Source of the DNA: Podospora pseudocomata
Taxonomy: Eukaryota > Ascomycota > Sordariomycetes > Sordariales > Podosporaceae
Assembly (NCBI RefSeq): GCF_035222375.1
Contig: NC_085890.1
Coordinates: 1,674,001 to 1,738,000, forward strand
DNA: 64,000 bases
Direction: 5' to 3'
A program made the position numbers and the translations under genes. Under the pieces are notes generated by a model. It did no database searches. It saw nothing but the letters and a program-made list of their open reading frames with translations, and was not told the origin of the DNA. Below, piece by piece: positions 21,480 to 31,385 of this stretch (its first letter is position 1; each line of letters begins with the position of its first letter).

Positions 21480-22851
21480 AAGGCTGCAAAAGGCCTGCAA
21501 GACCTGCAAAGGAAAGCAAAAGGCTCTAAGCCAACACCTTCTGACGCAATTGTTGAGGCAGAGAAATGGAATGAATCCTCGCGGAGCATCAAAATCCCCT
21601 CCATAGGTAAGTATCTTGCCCTTAAATAGAGACATCTAAATGTGGTCGCTAACCTATCCGTTACTTTACAGCGCCATCATGTCGTCCAAGCAACACCAAT
21701 ATGGTCGAATATCGGGATGACCAGATAGTAAAGGATTCTGAGTAGATGGAGAAGCATATTAGACTTTTCGAATCGTTGTCGAGATTTCTGACGTCTCTCT
21801 CTCTCTTGAACTACGCAAAACGACACATTCTCTTTCATCATCTTCAGACAACGTACTTCATTTGATGGATATGGAGAAAACTTGGTATCACCGATGGAAG
21901 CAAACAGCTCATTAGGCACTTACTTAATAGCGAGCAGCCAACTCCTTAAGGGACCCTCTTCGACGATGAAATCTTTGTAAATGCTTGTTGTAACCTCGAG
22001 TATAAGAATAAGGCGAGGGTTACTCAAGATATTTCACGGTTTATCGTCCCTTCGGCAGAATCGCTTGCGCTCCGGAACAAGAACCATAAATGTCTTGTTG
22101 AAAGCGTTAACGAAGGGTGGAACAACTCGATCCCTTTTACCACTACCCGTCCACAGCCTGACTACTTCGTTGGGTTCAAGCGAGACGCATTTACCGAGGA
22201 GCAGCTCGCTAAACTATCGCCCTTTATCGGCGACTTTATTGCCGGGGACCTGTCCTTCTTTATGGCCACGTACTATATGTACTTCCCGTTCCTAACCTGC
22301 GAGGTGACGTGTGGCGCCGCGGCGCTCGACATTGCAGACCGGCAGAACGCCCACAGCATGACCCTTGCGGTACGGGGCATCGTCGAACTCTTTCGTGCTG
22401 TCAAGCGCGAAGATGAGGTTAACCGGAAGATCCTCGCCTTCTCCGTCTCGCACGACTACCAGTCAGTACGGGTCTACGGCCATTACCCAGTGATAACCGG
22501 TAAAGGTACTGAGTATTACCGGCACCCAATCCGAAAATTCGACTTCACGGAGCTGGACGGCAAGGAGAGATGGATAGCGTACCAATTCACCAAGAACGTT
22601 TACGACACATGGATGCCCAAGCATTTTGAGAACATCTGTTCTGTCATCAAGCAGTTGCCGTCGGAGTGAACTTTGATGCCCCATCACTTTCCGAGGCGAC
22701 TGGGCTTTTCCAGGATTTGGGAAACTTGATGCAGTCAGATGCCCGCTTCGCTTCTGTGCCTGACGAGCGGGGCAGTCAATCGAGCATTGCCGAGCAGCAA
22801 GCGGTTACTCCAGGTACCTCATTCAGTGAGCCGAAGAGGAGGAAAGGATAA
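21480..22851 (+). pseudogene. Remnant of a DUF7924-type gene
   Basis: The best part is an open frame from about 21960 to 22669. It contains RVTQDISRFIVPSAESLALR, WNNSIPF, the core TCEVTCGAAALDIADRQNAH, LAVRGIVELFR and FDFTELDGKERW. I recall this as the fungal DUF7924 domain, of unknown function and often present in variable numbers. Upstream, coding-like pieces (EAEKWNESSRSIKIPSI near 21550-21600, then a possible intron GTAAGT...TTACAG) are interrupted by stops. Downstream, the C-terminal tail (22666-22851) is in another frame. The domain itself is nearly whole, but the gene as a unit looks broken. Confidence 0.55.
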
Positions 22852-23428
22852 GACCCGGAAAAGCCGTGAGGTTGGTGGGTGGATAGCATATAGCATGTGT
22901 CATGGAAGTGAGGCTCAACTTGAGGGCGACCTGGTCTCTGTGCTGCGTGCACGCGCTGGCCACCCCTTTTGCATCCAGCCAATCGTTCCTCAAACATGCT
23001 AATTAGCTCCCAAATATGATAAAGGTAACACAACTTGGGGGTGAGCCGGGTTAGCTTTGCCACTTTGTGCATGGGGTGTCATTTGGTTACCACGCATCTG
23101 AGTCACATATTGATACTTTCTTAGTTCTAACGAATGGGTCGGGTGATACGGACAGCCGATGGAGTCAAAATGCAGTGGGCGCGGGGGCCGGGTCACGTAA
23201 AGTTATAATTTTAATATGAATAGTAATTATAGAGGGTTTAATAACGGGCTACTGGTACGCGTAAGGAAAAAAGGGAAGTTATGATTAATTTTGGATACGG
23301 TAGGTATAGCCGAATGGCCCTTGGACCTACTTTAGCTTAGGGTGATCCTCACTGCGCTCACCTTTTGCTTACCATGTGAGACCAATACGGACTGAGCCAA
23401 AAGTTTTGTCGGGTGTGACTAAATAGGT
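22852..23428. other. AT-rich spacer
   Basis: The stretch around 23190-23290 is much richer in A/T than its surroundings, as RIP or an old repeat would leave. No gene is visible. Confidence 0.4.
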
Positions 23429-25177
23429 AAGGTCTGCATTGTCGGTGCCGGTGCTGCTGGTCTTTATACCGCGATGATGCTTAAGTTCCTGGGCATTGAC
23501 TTCGACATCGTCGAAGCCAGCGACCATGTCGGAGGGCGGTGTGCTACACACAGCTTTGTCGGAGTCGGCCCCGACTGCGCACATGATTATTATGACATGG
23601 GTGCCATGAGGATCCCCACATCGGCTCGATGAAATCGACACTCAATCTAATCAAGAGCCCGTCCCTGCTCAACATTCCTGACAGTCTGGTTGAGTATGTG
23701 TACACGGTTTACACGGTGGCAGCCAGGGTAATCCGACTTACTATGAACCATTCTGCTACTGGTACCAGAATAAGAACAGAGTTTCTCCAAGCTGGTGATA
23801 ATCCTACACATATGTTGGCAGCAGCTGATACTTTCATTTTGCAGTGCGTCGAAGTTCGAAAATGCTATCAAAGATGTGCTCAAGGAGTTCCAGTCCGAGG
23901 TACAAATCTACTTCGACAAGTGATAGGACAACTACCCCACCAGGGATTTTCCCATGTTTCCGCAAGACCTGTCATACGCCGATACTATGGCGGGCGAGCT
24001 AGCTAACAGGTGTGTCAGCACTCCATATATGGCGTTTCATAATAACTCACAGTGTTTCTTAATTCCACCGGCCTCTTTTAACCAGGCACTCACCGAGACT
24101 TTGTTGGATTATGTAGACTTCGTCCAAGCTGGCCAGAAAGGCTGGTTTCGCGTCGAGGGCGGCATGTCGGTCGTCACTGATACCATGGCAGCTCGTCTGA
24201 AGAGCACCATCTGGCCCCAAGCCGGCGCCACATCCATTGATGTGTCGCTCTCCACACCCACTGTAGCTATGTCTTTGGCTTCTGATGGAAGGACTATTCA
24301 AGTCACTACAGGCGGTGAGAAGTCCTCAACAAATTCCTACGACATGGTCTTCAACACCACACCTCTAGGGCCTCTCCAGCAGATGGATCTCTCAGGTCTC
24401 AATCTCGACCGTGACATTCTCGACGGCATTCGTGCCCTCAGCTACGACCGGGCTACCAAAGTGGCCATCAACATCAACAAGCGCTGGTGGACGGGTTTCT
24501 ACCCCAATGCCGACGCCATACACCGCGGTGGCGGTGTATCTAGCAGCGACTTGCCCCTCGGCTTCACTGTCTATCCCTCGTGAAATAACGGCGACGGCAG
24601 CAACGTTCTCATCGCCTCATGCACCTGGGCCCAAGATGCGTCCCGCATGGCAGCCCTTGTCCCGGACTACACTGATCCCTCAACACCAACACCAAGCTAC
24701 ACCGGCCCCATCGCCGCAGTTTGCCTCGAGGGCCTGGTCAAACTCTGGGCAGGCCGACAGGAGGCTCCGACTTTGAAAGATCTCCACGGTTACTACATCA
24801 CCCATCACGCCTGGGCCTGGTCCCATGACCCGTGCACCTGTGGTGCCTTTGCTCTCTTTGGACCGGGACGGTTCCAAAACATATACCCAAAGTTCCGAGA
24901 ACTTCTCGCCAATTCGTGGCTTGCCATCTGAGGCTAGGCTATCAGCGCGCACCACGCGTGGATCTCCGGTGCGTTGGACAGTGTTCTCTTCTCTGTAATC
25001 AAATTTCTTGCGGCAAGGTCGACAGAATCGCCGGATGTGGCAACCAAGGCGCTCAAGTTGCTTGCTTCGGACTCTAACCCAGATAAAAAGCATTTTGAGA
25101 AGGACGAACGTGGTGAGCACCCGGAGGGGAATGAGAGGTTGGCGTACTGGTGTGCCGAGGCTAGCGCGATGAAATGA
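23429..25177 (+). pseudogene. Decayed L-amino-acid oxidase-like flavoprotein gene
   Basis: This is a degenerate paralogue of the gene at 43.8-45.7 kb. The FAD-binding start (VCIVGAGAAGLYTAMML, then VGGRC) is readable near 23429-23550, followed by HDYYDMGAMR. A frame break and non-matching sequence follow. A long good stretch lies at about 24060-24940: GGMSVVTDTMAARL, YDMVFNTTPLGPL, YDRATKVAININKRWW, CTWAQDASR, HAWAWSHDPCTCGAFALFGPG. It continues to 25177 with SAHHAWISGALDSV. Stops interrupt it, for example TGA after FTVYPS (24581-24583) and two stops near 24930. The region coding for the first ~94 residues of the intact copy was not found upstream. Confidence 0.75.
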
Positions 25178-25494
25178 GCGGATTCTTTGGGACATCACAG
25201 TTGAAGTAACGTAAAAAGGTGTTTGGAAGGTGGAGGAGAAAATGACATCGGTTCGATTTTGATGGAAAGTGCAAATCACACACCTACCTACCTAGTAACA
25301 CGAGACATACATCCAACAAACTCCTATATATGTTCAATCTTTGCTACCCTACTATTTAATAAACGTAGAAAGAAAAGGCAGTAGGCTTGCAAGAAGAACA
25401 GGATGCCATTCCCCCTACAAGTTGTCCTGCACGCCGGTAAAAACTTTCCCAAGTGTCTATGAAAGCGAAACCAACCCTAACCTGCTGAGCAGCT
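25178..25494. other. 3' flank of the tandem secreted gene, duplicated
   Basis: The stretch about 25365-25450 closely matches 27010-27110, both lying just past the stop codons of the two tandem secreted-protein genes. It is part of the duplicated unit. Confidence 0.6.
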
Positions 25495-26196
25495 TTATAG
25501 GTTTGTGCAAAAGGCAGTCCCCTTGAAATCACGCCAGAAGGTGAAGTCAAAGCCAGGGCTGTAATGCGCCCAACCTGTCCGCCAGAAACCAACGTTTGCG
25601 TCCATAAAAGCGTTGTAATTATCGACAAAGGGATATTTGGGGCCGGAAAATACAGTCCCTAAAGAATTGTGCTTTGTGTTAGTCTTTGACTTGCTACCCA
25701 CTCAGGCTTGACCCAATCCTCTGGTTAAAAGCTCCAAATCCACTGCGGAGGAGGGGAGGTTAGGATTCAATCCCAGAAGACAAATATATAAAGTATTATA
25801 CATACTTTGGTAGTTGCACCCAGCAAGCACAGCCTGGCCCACTGTCAGGTAGTAGATGGTGTGCGCGGGGACAAAGTTCCCGTCGTTGAAAAAGTTGCGC
25901 CATCCGATAGTGCATTGGTCATAATCGCTGTGGACTGGGAAGGTCTTGCCTGTCCCACTGTACGACTTGGGTGTTTGTCTGCGAGAAAGGTGTTTTTCAC
26001 TTGGTTGACGAAGACCTCGGCTCTCAAGGGACTCCCCAATGGTAGCGAGTGTCGATGGGTCGATCTGGTGTGTGGTGGAGTTCCCGTGCTCGTCGAAGGT
26101 CACAGCATAGAAGCCGTCTGGTGTGTCCTCGGGGACAACGTAGCCGAGGGTGCTGGCAACCAGGGGAAGAAGAGCGAGGATGGCCCTGAATAGCAT
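25495..26196 (-). CDS. Secreted protein of unknown family, tandem copy A
   Basis: Two exons, 26196-25806 and 25658-25495, are separated by a 147-nt intron (GTATGT...CTTTAG). They give 184 residues. The signal peptide is MLFRAILALLPLVASTLG. A propeptide-like stretch follows, rich in D/E/T, with a dibasic-like SRRQ site near residue 70. The mature domain has WRNFFNDGNFVPAHT, VGQAVLAGCNYQ and, in exon 2, a W-rich end (FWRTGWAHY, FTFWRDFKGTAFC). Copy B to the right has the same exon layout, intron phase and motifs. No family is recognised, and an extracellular role is inferred from the signal peptide only. The intron is longer than in copy B, but its phase is identical. Confidence 0.78.
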
Positions 26197-26330
26197 TCTG
26201 AAAAGTCGATCAATGGACGGACACTGAACTCGAATAATTGAGAAGATATACTGCTTCAATACTCAGTACAGTAAGTTTGTTTTGATCCGGACGACAGACA
26301 AAACAGTCAGAACCACAGAAGAAAGAACCA

Positions 26331-26337
26331 TTATATA
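26331..26337 (-). promoter_or_regulatory. TATA box of tandem copy A
   Basis: TATATAA on the minus strand lies about 135 bases upstream of the ATG. The paralogue has the same sequence at a similar distance. Confidence 0.5.
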
Positions 26338-27138
26338 GGTAAGGTAGACCGTCTCCAGCGTATAGTTCACTGTTGACACCATGTGGACCTCACAGGGATG
26401 GCGGACACTTCGGCTACCTGTCGTGATCCTTCGAGCGAATATCATTACGCGAAAGAGGAAGTCGGGGCGATATACCCAGTATTCCTTAGCTCTATAGGTA
26501 ACTTCCTCTAGCTAACCTGTAAACAAAGCCCATTCCGTCGTGAAGATTACCATGTGGCTGTTGGTGATTATCAACCTTACCTAGACACATTAGGCATCTT
26601 TAGCGAACTTATTATGCAGGATACGCCAGTAGGTCTGCACATAAGCACACTGCCGCACAAGGTTCTACATCAGATTGGCGTATTGCGGACTACGTATTTC
26701 CCTTGCGTATAGCGTATAGCTTACGGTGTTTTGGCGCAGTGGCCCAGGCTTCCTGAAGCCCGCACCTTTTTCTCATTCCGGCTAGTAGCATCTGGGACTT
26801 TCACCACTTCACCACAGTTTCGGCTCACAGTTCGGTTACCTGGCTTCCCTATGTGCTGTATTGTTACGAACTATCACCATCGATGCAGGGACAACTGTTG
26901 GCCTTCAACTTCACGTAATGAAATCAGATGTTGAGCTTAGGTACAAGTTCCTAGGTAGGAAGGTTGGTATAGGTCATGAACGCCTCATCTATTGTTGCTA
27001 CCTATCTGATAAACGTGGAAGGAAAAGGCAGTGTGGCTGCAAGAAGAACAGGATACCCTTCCCCCTGCAGGTTGGCTCACACGCCGGTAAAAACCTTCCT
27101 AAAAGGAAAACCACACTGGAGGACGACAAGTGAGTGCT
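26338..27138. other. Spacer between tandem copies
   Basis: No gene is seen. Its right end (about 27010-27110) matches the 3' flank of copy A. Confidence 0.5.
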
Positions 27139-27766
27139 TTAGGTGAGGTTGTCGCAGAAGTTGGTGCCACTGAGATCACGCCAGAAGGTGAAGTCGATGG
27201 TCGGGAATAGGGTGCCGGAATGATAAAAGAAATGCACCCAGCCCGTCCTCCACCATCCGGCGTTGCCGTCCATGAACCCGTTGAAGGAGTCGACAAGGGA
27301 TGCACCGTGATTGACCTCAGCATCTGCAAGCGAGGTCAGTTAGCTTTGGGCATTGCAGTATGATATAGTATGTGATCTTACACTTGTAGTTGCAGCCCGC
27401 AAGTACAGCCTGGCCCGACACGGCGAAGTACTGTGTTCTGGACGGAACATGACTTCCAGCGTTGAAGAAGTTCTTCCATCCTTGGGTGCATGCATTGTAG
27501 TCGGCTTGGTTTGGGAAAGTTCTCCCCGTTGCACCCCACGAGTTCACCTGTCTTCTGAGCTTCGCGCTGCGGCGAGGCAGGCTACGGTTCTCGAGGGGCT
27601 CTCCAATGACTGCGTGGGTCGAGGGATCAATCTCGACCGTGGTTGTGTTGCCGTCATCCCCAACGGTGACTTTGTAAAAGCCATTTGGGGTGCCCTCAGG
27701 GACAACGAAGCCGAGAGCGGTGGTCGCAACCAGGGGGAGAAGGGCGAGGAGGGCTTTGAACTGCAT
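27139..27766 (-). CDS. Secreted protein of unknown family, tandem copy B
   Basis: Two exons, 27766-27382 and 27323-27139, have a 58-nt intron with a GCTAACTG branch site. They give 189 residues. The signal peptide is MQFKALLALLPLVATTALG. The following VVPEGTPNGFYKVTVGDD and VEIDPSTHAVIGEPLE match copy A closely. The mature part has WKNFFNAGSHVPSRTQY, SGQAVLAGCNYK and the aromatic end WWRTGWVHF, DFTFWRDLSGTNFC. The first ATG at 27778 is only four codons upstream, but the signal peptide and the alignment with copy A favour 27766. The conserved Cys pair (one in exon 1, one near the end) could bridge the domain. Function is unknown. Confidence 0.8.
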
Positions 27767-27879
27767 TTTGGCAGTCAATGAGAAGTACGAGCCGGAAAGT
27801 CAGGTGAGAAAGTGATGCTGATCCGATGATGAGTAGTGATGAGGATGACAGACCTCATGGAAGAAGGAAAGGGGGACCC

Positions 27880-27887
27880 TTATATAA
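27880..27887 (-). promoter_or_regulatory. TATA box of tandem copy B
   Basis: TTATATAA lies about 114 bases before the ATG, matching the arrangement of copy A. Confidence 0.5.
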
Positions 27888-28670
27888 TTTTTCGCAGCGA
27901 GTAAACATCTCTTTGTGTCTATCCCTACATATCCACATCGAACAACTTGGCGGAAAGGCATAAACTTGCTTCTGTGCTATTGGAAAAGCCTCAGATACCG
28001 CTGTCAACCATCAGCTTGGCAATATCAGGTACCTTACAAAGTTCCAGGTTGTCATACCAAAGCTAATAGCGGTCTATAGTCGCATTTGTGAAACCTACTT
28101 GCCTATGAAGAGACAATATAGACAGCTTCATTCCTGTTGGTTCTATCACCTGCTCGTAGTCTTACGCCGAGAAGTCGCACGAACCTTGGAAGGCTTCGTT
28201 TACTGCATATAACATCGTTGTACCAAATCCTACATCGCGTCAGCCTCGAATAGAACACCGTCAAGCTGGCAGGTGGATACTCTGTGATACCTTGGAGAAT
28301 AACCAATATGTACGTTCCAAGCCGCGATGGATGTTCATGGATTTCAATCGTTCAATTGTCTCATGTCTTTGACAGACCAGTGGTAAGTCCCTGCATCTCT
28401 AAGTGTTGGAACAACCAACATGGCGGACCGGAATTACTGAAAAATTCTTCAACGTCATTAAATCCGAGCCCACAATTCAGCCAAACACAGTTAGCCAGGG
28501 TAAGGAGAGCAGCGTTTGACCTTATCGCCTGCCATGGGAATTAGTGATGAAGAAGTTCGGTGTCCATATTTGGAACTACCGGTTAGAACTGGTTGCACCG
28601 AACTCAATAGTTCAGCTGTGGACATGACGAGCAATCCTTCTGCGACATCTTCAACTCTTCAATGCCAAGA
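27888..28670. other. Spacer upstream of tandem copy B
   Basis: Only short frames occur and no feature is supported. It also holds the 3' end of the HET gene to the right. Confidence 0.4.
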
Positions 28671-30890
28671 TCAGATGACAACAACCTCTTGCCTCATACT
28701 GTGACCCTCATCAAACCAATAAGGCTTCTTCTCAAAGCCCACATCGCCCTCAAGATAGCCCTTGCATCCCATCGTCCCCACCCGCCGGTATGTGTCCGGC
28801 TGACCTTCAACAGGAACCAACAAAATCCCTCGTCCCTGTGTCATATTCGGCGACCCCCCTCTCTCGTCATACAGCTGCACCATAGCAAACTGCATCAGGT
28901 TCTCCGGCGCCTCATACGTGCAAACCTCAATGCAAGACATCACAATGTCTCTCTTCACCGGCCACTCATCCGGCACATCAACATACCAAGAGAGCCTATC
29001 ATCCCCCGGCACCTCACCAGACTTCACCCAATCGCTCTCCGAATCCCCAAGCGCCCACCCATAACCGTGATCATGTTTACCGGTCCCATTCCGTTTCCAA
29101 ACAACCTTCTTCACTCTTCCCCTCAGCCGAATGAAACCTCCCTTGACCTGCCCCAACGGATTACCCCCCACAAGCGTTGTCTCCGCATGAAGCAACTCAC
29201 AAGCGTATTTATACCCAATACTCCCATCCAACACCCCCTGATGCAAAAAAATCCGAAAATGCCCATCCAAACTCGCCCAACTCCAACTCGGCGCCCTGTA
29301 CCTCTCCGGCCTCTTAAATTTGGTCTTTACATCACTAACCCTATGCGCCGCCCACAACAGCTGAAAAAGCATATCCCCCCTCCACAACCCAGCCAAATAC
29401 TCCCCCACCCCTTCTTTCGTCCTCTTGTACTCCTCCGCAATAGCCATAACAGCCAACAACTTATCATCCCCCACCGTCAACTCCCTCGACGTATAAGCCT
29501 CCACAATCACCCCCCAAGCCAACGGATGCCTCACCCCGCCCAAACTCTGATTTCCCGGGTCCAAGTTCTTAAAACTTGCGCCTATGGAATCATCAATCGA
29601 TCTCAAAGTCGTAATTGGCTCCTCTAGCCCCCCATCTGTATGCCTCGACTCCAAACAACAAAACACCATCCCCCTATTTCCGTAAGCAAGCACCCGGGTG
29701 GATAACTGTCCCTCTTGGAAGGTCCAAGCCCTGGTGTAAAGAGGTAACATCTCCTGATCCCGCCTCAAGCGCACTGGCATGGCGATAGCTTGTCGTATCT
29801 CCCCTTCCTGCTTTCCAACTGGTGAATCAACCCTTACATTAAAGACATACCCCCTGTCGTGAACCCTCGGACGTAGGAACCCGTCAAGGCTGGTAGAAGC
29901 TACACCAGCAGCAATGGTGAGGAATGCTCCGCGGTAGATGAGGTGCATGTTGGAGATTTCATTCATTTTGTCTTGGTCCGAGTCTTGAACAATGCACAGT
30001 GCATCCACCCAGAGGTATTTCATTCCTACGCCGTGGGTTACGGTTAAAGCGTCGATGATGGTCAACGGGAGAACATCAAGAGGGATGTTGCGGGAGTAGG
30101 TTCCAATGTTCCTTTTGGTGGTCTTGCCGGGTTGGTCGCCGCCCCAGCAGTAGCTTAGGGTTGCATAGGGGGCTGGGGGTGGGTTGCTGACAAGACGAAC
30201 GATGAGGTGTGGTTCATCTGGGTTTGGAGAATTGGGGCGAGTAACGACTTCCAAGAGGCGGGTGGGCATGTGGCTAAGGTTGAACTCGCGGCATTTGGTG
30301 TGGTTGGCGGAGCAATCTCGGAGATATTTCCTGGCTCGAGAGTAGCTGAGCTCAGAGTTGGGGAGGAGGTTGGGTGGCGGTTGGGGTCCGAACAGCTCGT
30401 GGGGCTTTTGGCCTGGAACATTGTAGAGCACAAATTCCCCCAACCTATTGTTCAACTTGTAGCCCAGCTTGAGTCGTTCCCAATCGACCTCGAAGAAGTT
30501 GACAATGGCTCGCTGCTTCAAAGTCCGCTCGACCCAGATCGGGTTGTTTGGACCTGAGGTCATGCTGACAAGGTACGCCCCTTGACGAAAGGCAGAGAAT
30601 AAAGCGCAGTTGTCTTTCAGAGCAGAGATGACATCAGCCTCAGTAAAGCCAATTTGACCGTCATCTTTGCCGTCTTTTGAATTTTGTCTCATGTCGATCG
30701 TGATTCTTGAACAGTGGCGACATGTGTGAGGGGAAACATCTTTCTGGTCCTGGTCTTCCTGGTCATCGGTCATGGGTGGAAGGGCATCGTTGACCACGTG
30801 GATAAGTGGCCTTGCTTGGCTCTGAGAACTACCAGCTGCCTGATTCAGCCCTGGACTTGTCGGCAGATTGTTGTCTGGAACTAAGACCAT
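28671..30890 (-). CDS. HET-domain (heterokaryon incompatibility) protein, second gene
   Basis: A single exon encodes about 739 residues from the ATG at 30890. The frame stays open to 31049, but the extra residues lack conservation features. A CRHCS motif near residue 58 resembles the N-terminal zinc-like pair of many HET proteins. The HET domain starts near residue 244 with YATLSYCWGG and runs through LPLTIIDAL, YLWVDALCIVQDS and the AWTFQEGQLSTRVL motif. A typical C-terminal half follows, with YRAPSWSWASLDG. It is a stand-alone HET protein and would act in non-self recognition or regulated cell death. It is about 23 kb from the first HET gene and clearly diverged from it, so the two are not a recent tandem pair. 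Confidence 0.88.
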   Translation of the reverse strand: MVLVPDNNLPTSPGLNQAAGSSQSQARPLIHVVNDALPPMTDDQEDQDQKDVSPHTCRHCSRITIDMRQNSKDGKDDGQIGFTEADVISALKDNCALFSAFRQGAYLVSMTSGPNNPIWVERTLKQRAIVNFFEVDWERLKLGYKLNNRLGEFVLYNVPGQKPHELFGPQPPPNLLPNSELSYSRARKYLRDCSANHTKCREFNLSHMPTRLLEVVTRPNSPNPDEPHLIVRLVSNPPPAPYATLSYCWGGDQPGKTTKRNIGTYSRNIPLDVLPLTIIDALTVTHGVGMKYLWVDALCIVQDSDQDKMNEISNMHLIYRGAFLTIAAGVASTSLDGFLRPRVHDRGYVFNVRVDSPVGKQEGEIRQAIAMPVRLRRDQEMLPLYTRAWTFQEGQLSTRVLAYGNRGMVFCCLESRHTDGGLEEPITTLRSIDDSIGASFKNLDPGNQSLGGVRHPLAWGVIVEAYTSRELTVGDDKLLAVMAIAEEYKRTKEGVGEYLAGLWRGDMLFQLLWAAHRVSDVKTKFKRPERYRAPSWSWASLDGHFRIFLHQGVLDGSIGYKYACELLHAETTLVGGNPLGQVKGGFIRLRGRVKKVVWKRNGTGKHDHGYGWALGDSESDWVKSGEVPGDDRLSWYVDVPDEWPVKRDIVMSCIEVCTYEAPENLMQFAMVQLYDERGGSPNMTQGRGILLVPVEGQPDTYRRVGTMGCKGYLEGDVGFEKKPYWFDEGHSMRQEVVVI

Positions 30891-31385
30891 CTCGATGTAG
30901 GCGATCGTGTGGAGCTTGAGGATATCAGGAGTGGATGTTTCTCTCCGAGGGAAAGAGCAACATTCGAGCGAGGCCTTATTGCCAAGAGCAAGATTCGGGT
31001 CCCAACCATGTGGAGCGGGTTGTTGGTGAGTTGACCTCCAACCAACCAATAGCAGTGCAATAAATGCGTGAAGGATCGATCCTCTGCAGGTTCCAAACAG
31101 GTAATAAAATTCTTAACTCCTTTTTTGGTTAACATTGCACATTGCAATAAATTTGCCAAGCAAAAAGATCACGAACAATAGACAGAGTTCCCCGTTACTA
31201 GAAACCCCGACTGTGATTGAGGTGGCCAGCTCAAGCTGAGGCTCTGCGCCCAACTCTGACCACTAGGTGGGAATGAAATCATGCTAGTGAAATATCTCGT
31301 GTCTGAGATGATGAAATCAATACGAGAAGAAAAAAAGAAAACACAATTAACCACCATACCTCTGAGACACAGCCTTCATTGCACA
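30891..31385. other. Spacer between HET and AAA genes
   Basis: This is promoter DNA for the HET gene and the 3' region of the AAA gene. No further gene is seen. Confidence 0.45.

Noticed and set aside
28662-29627. Plus-strand open frame of 321 codons opposite the second HET gene
   Set aside because: Antisense shadow: biased to Pro, His and Arg with no motif, while the other strand carries clear HET motifs.
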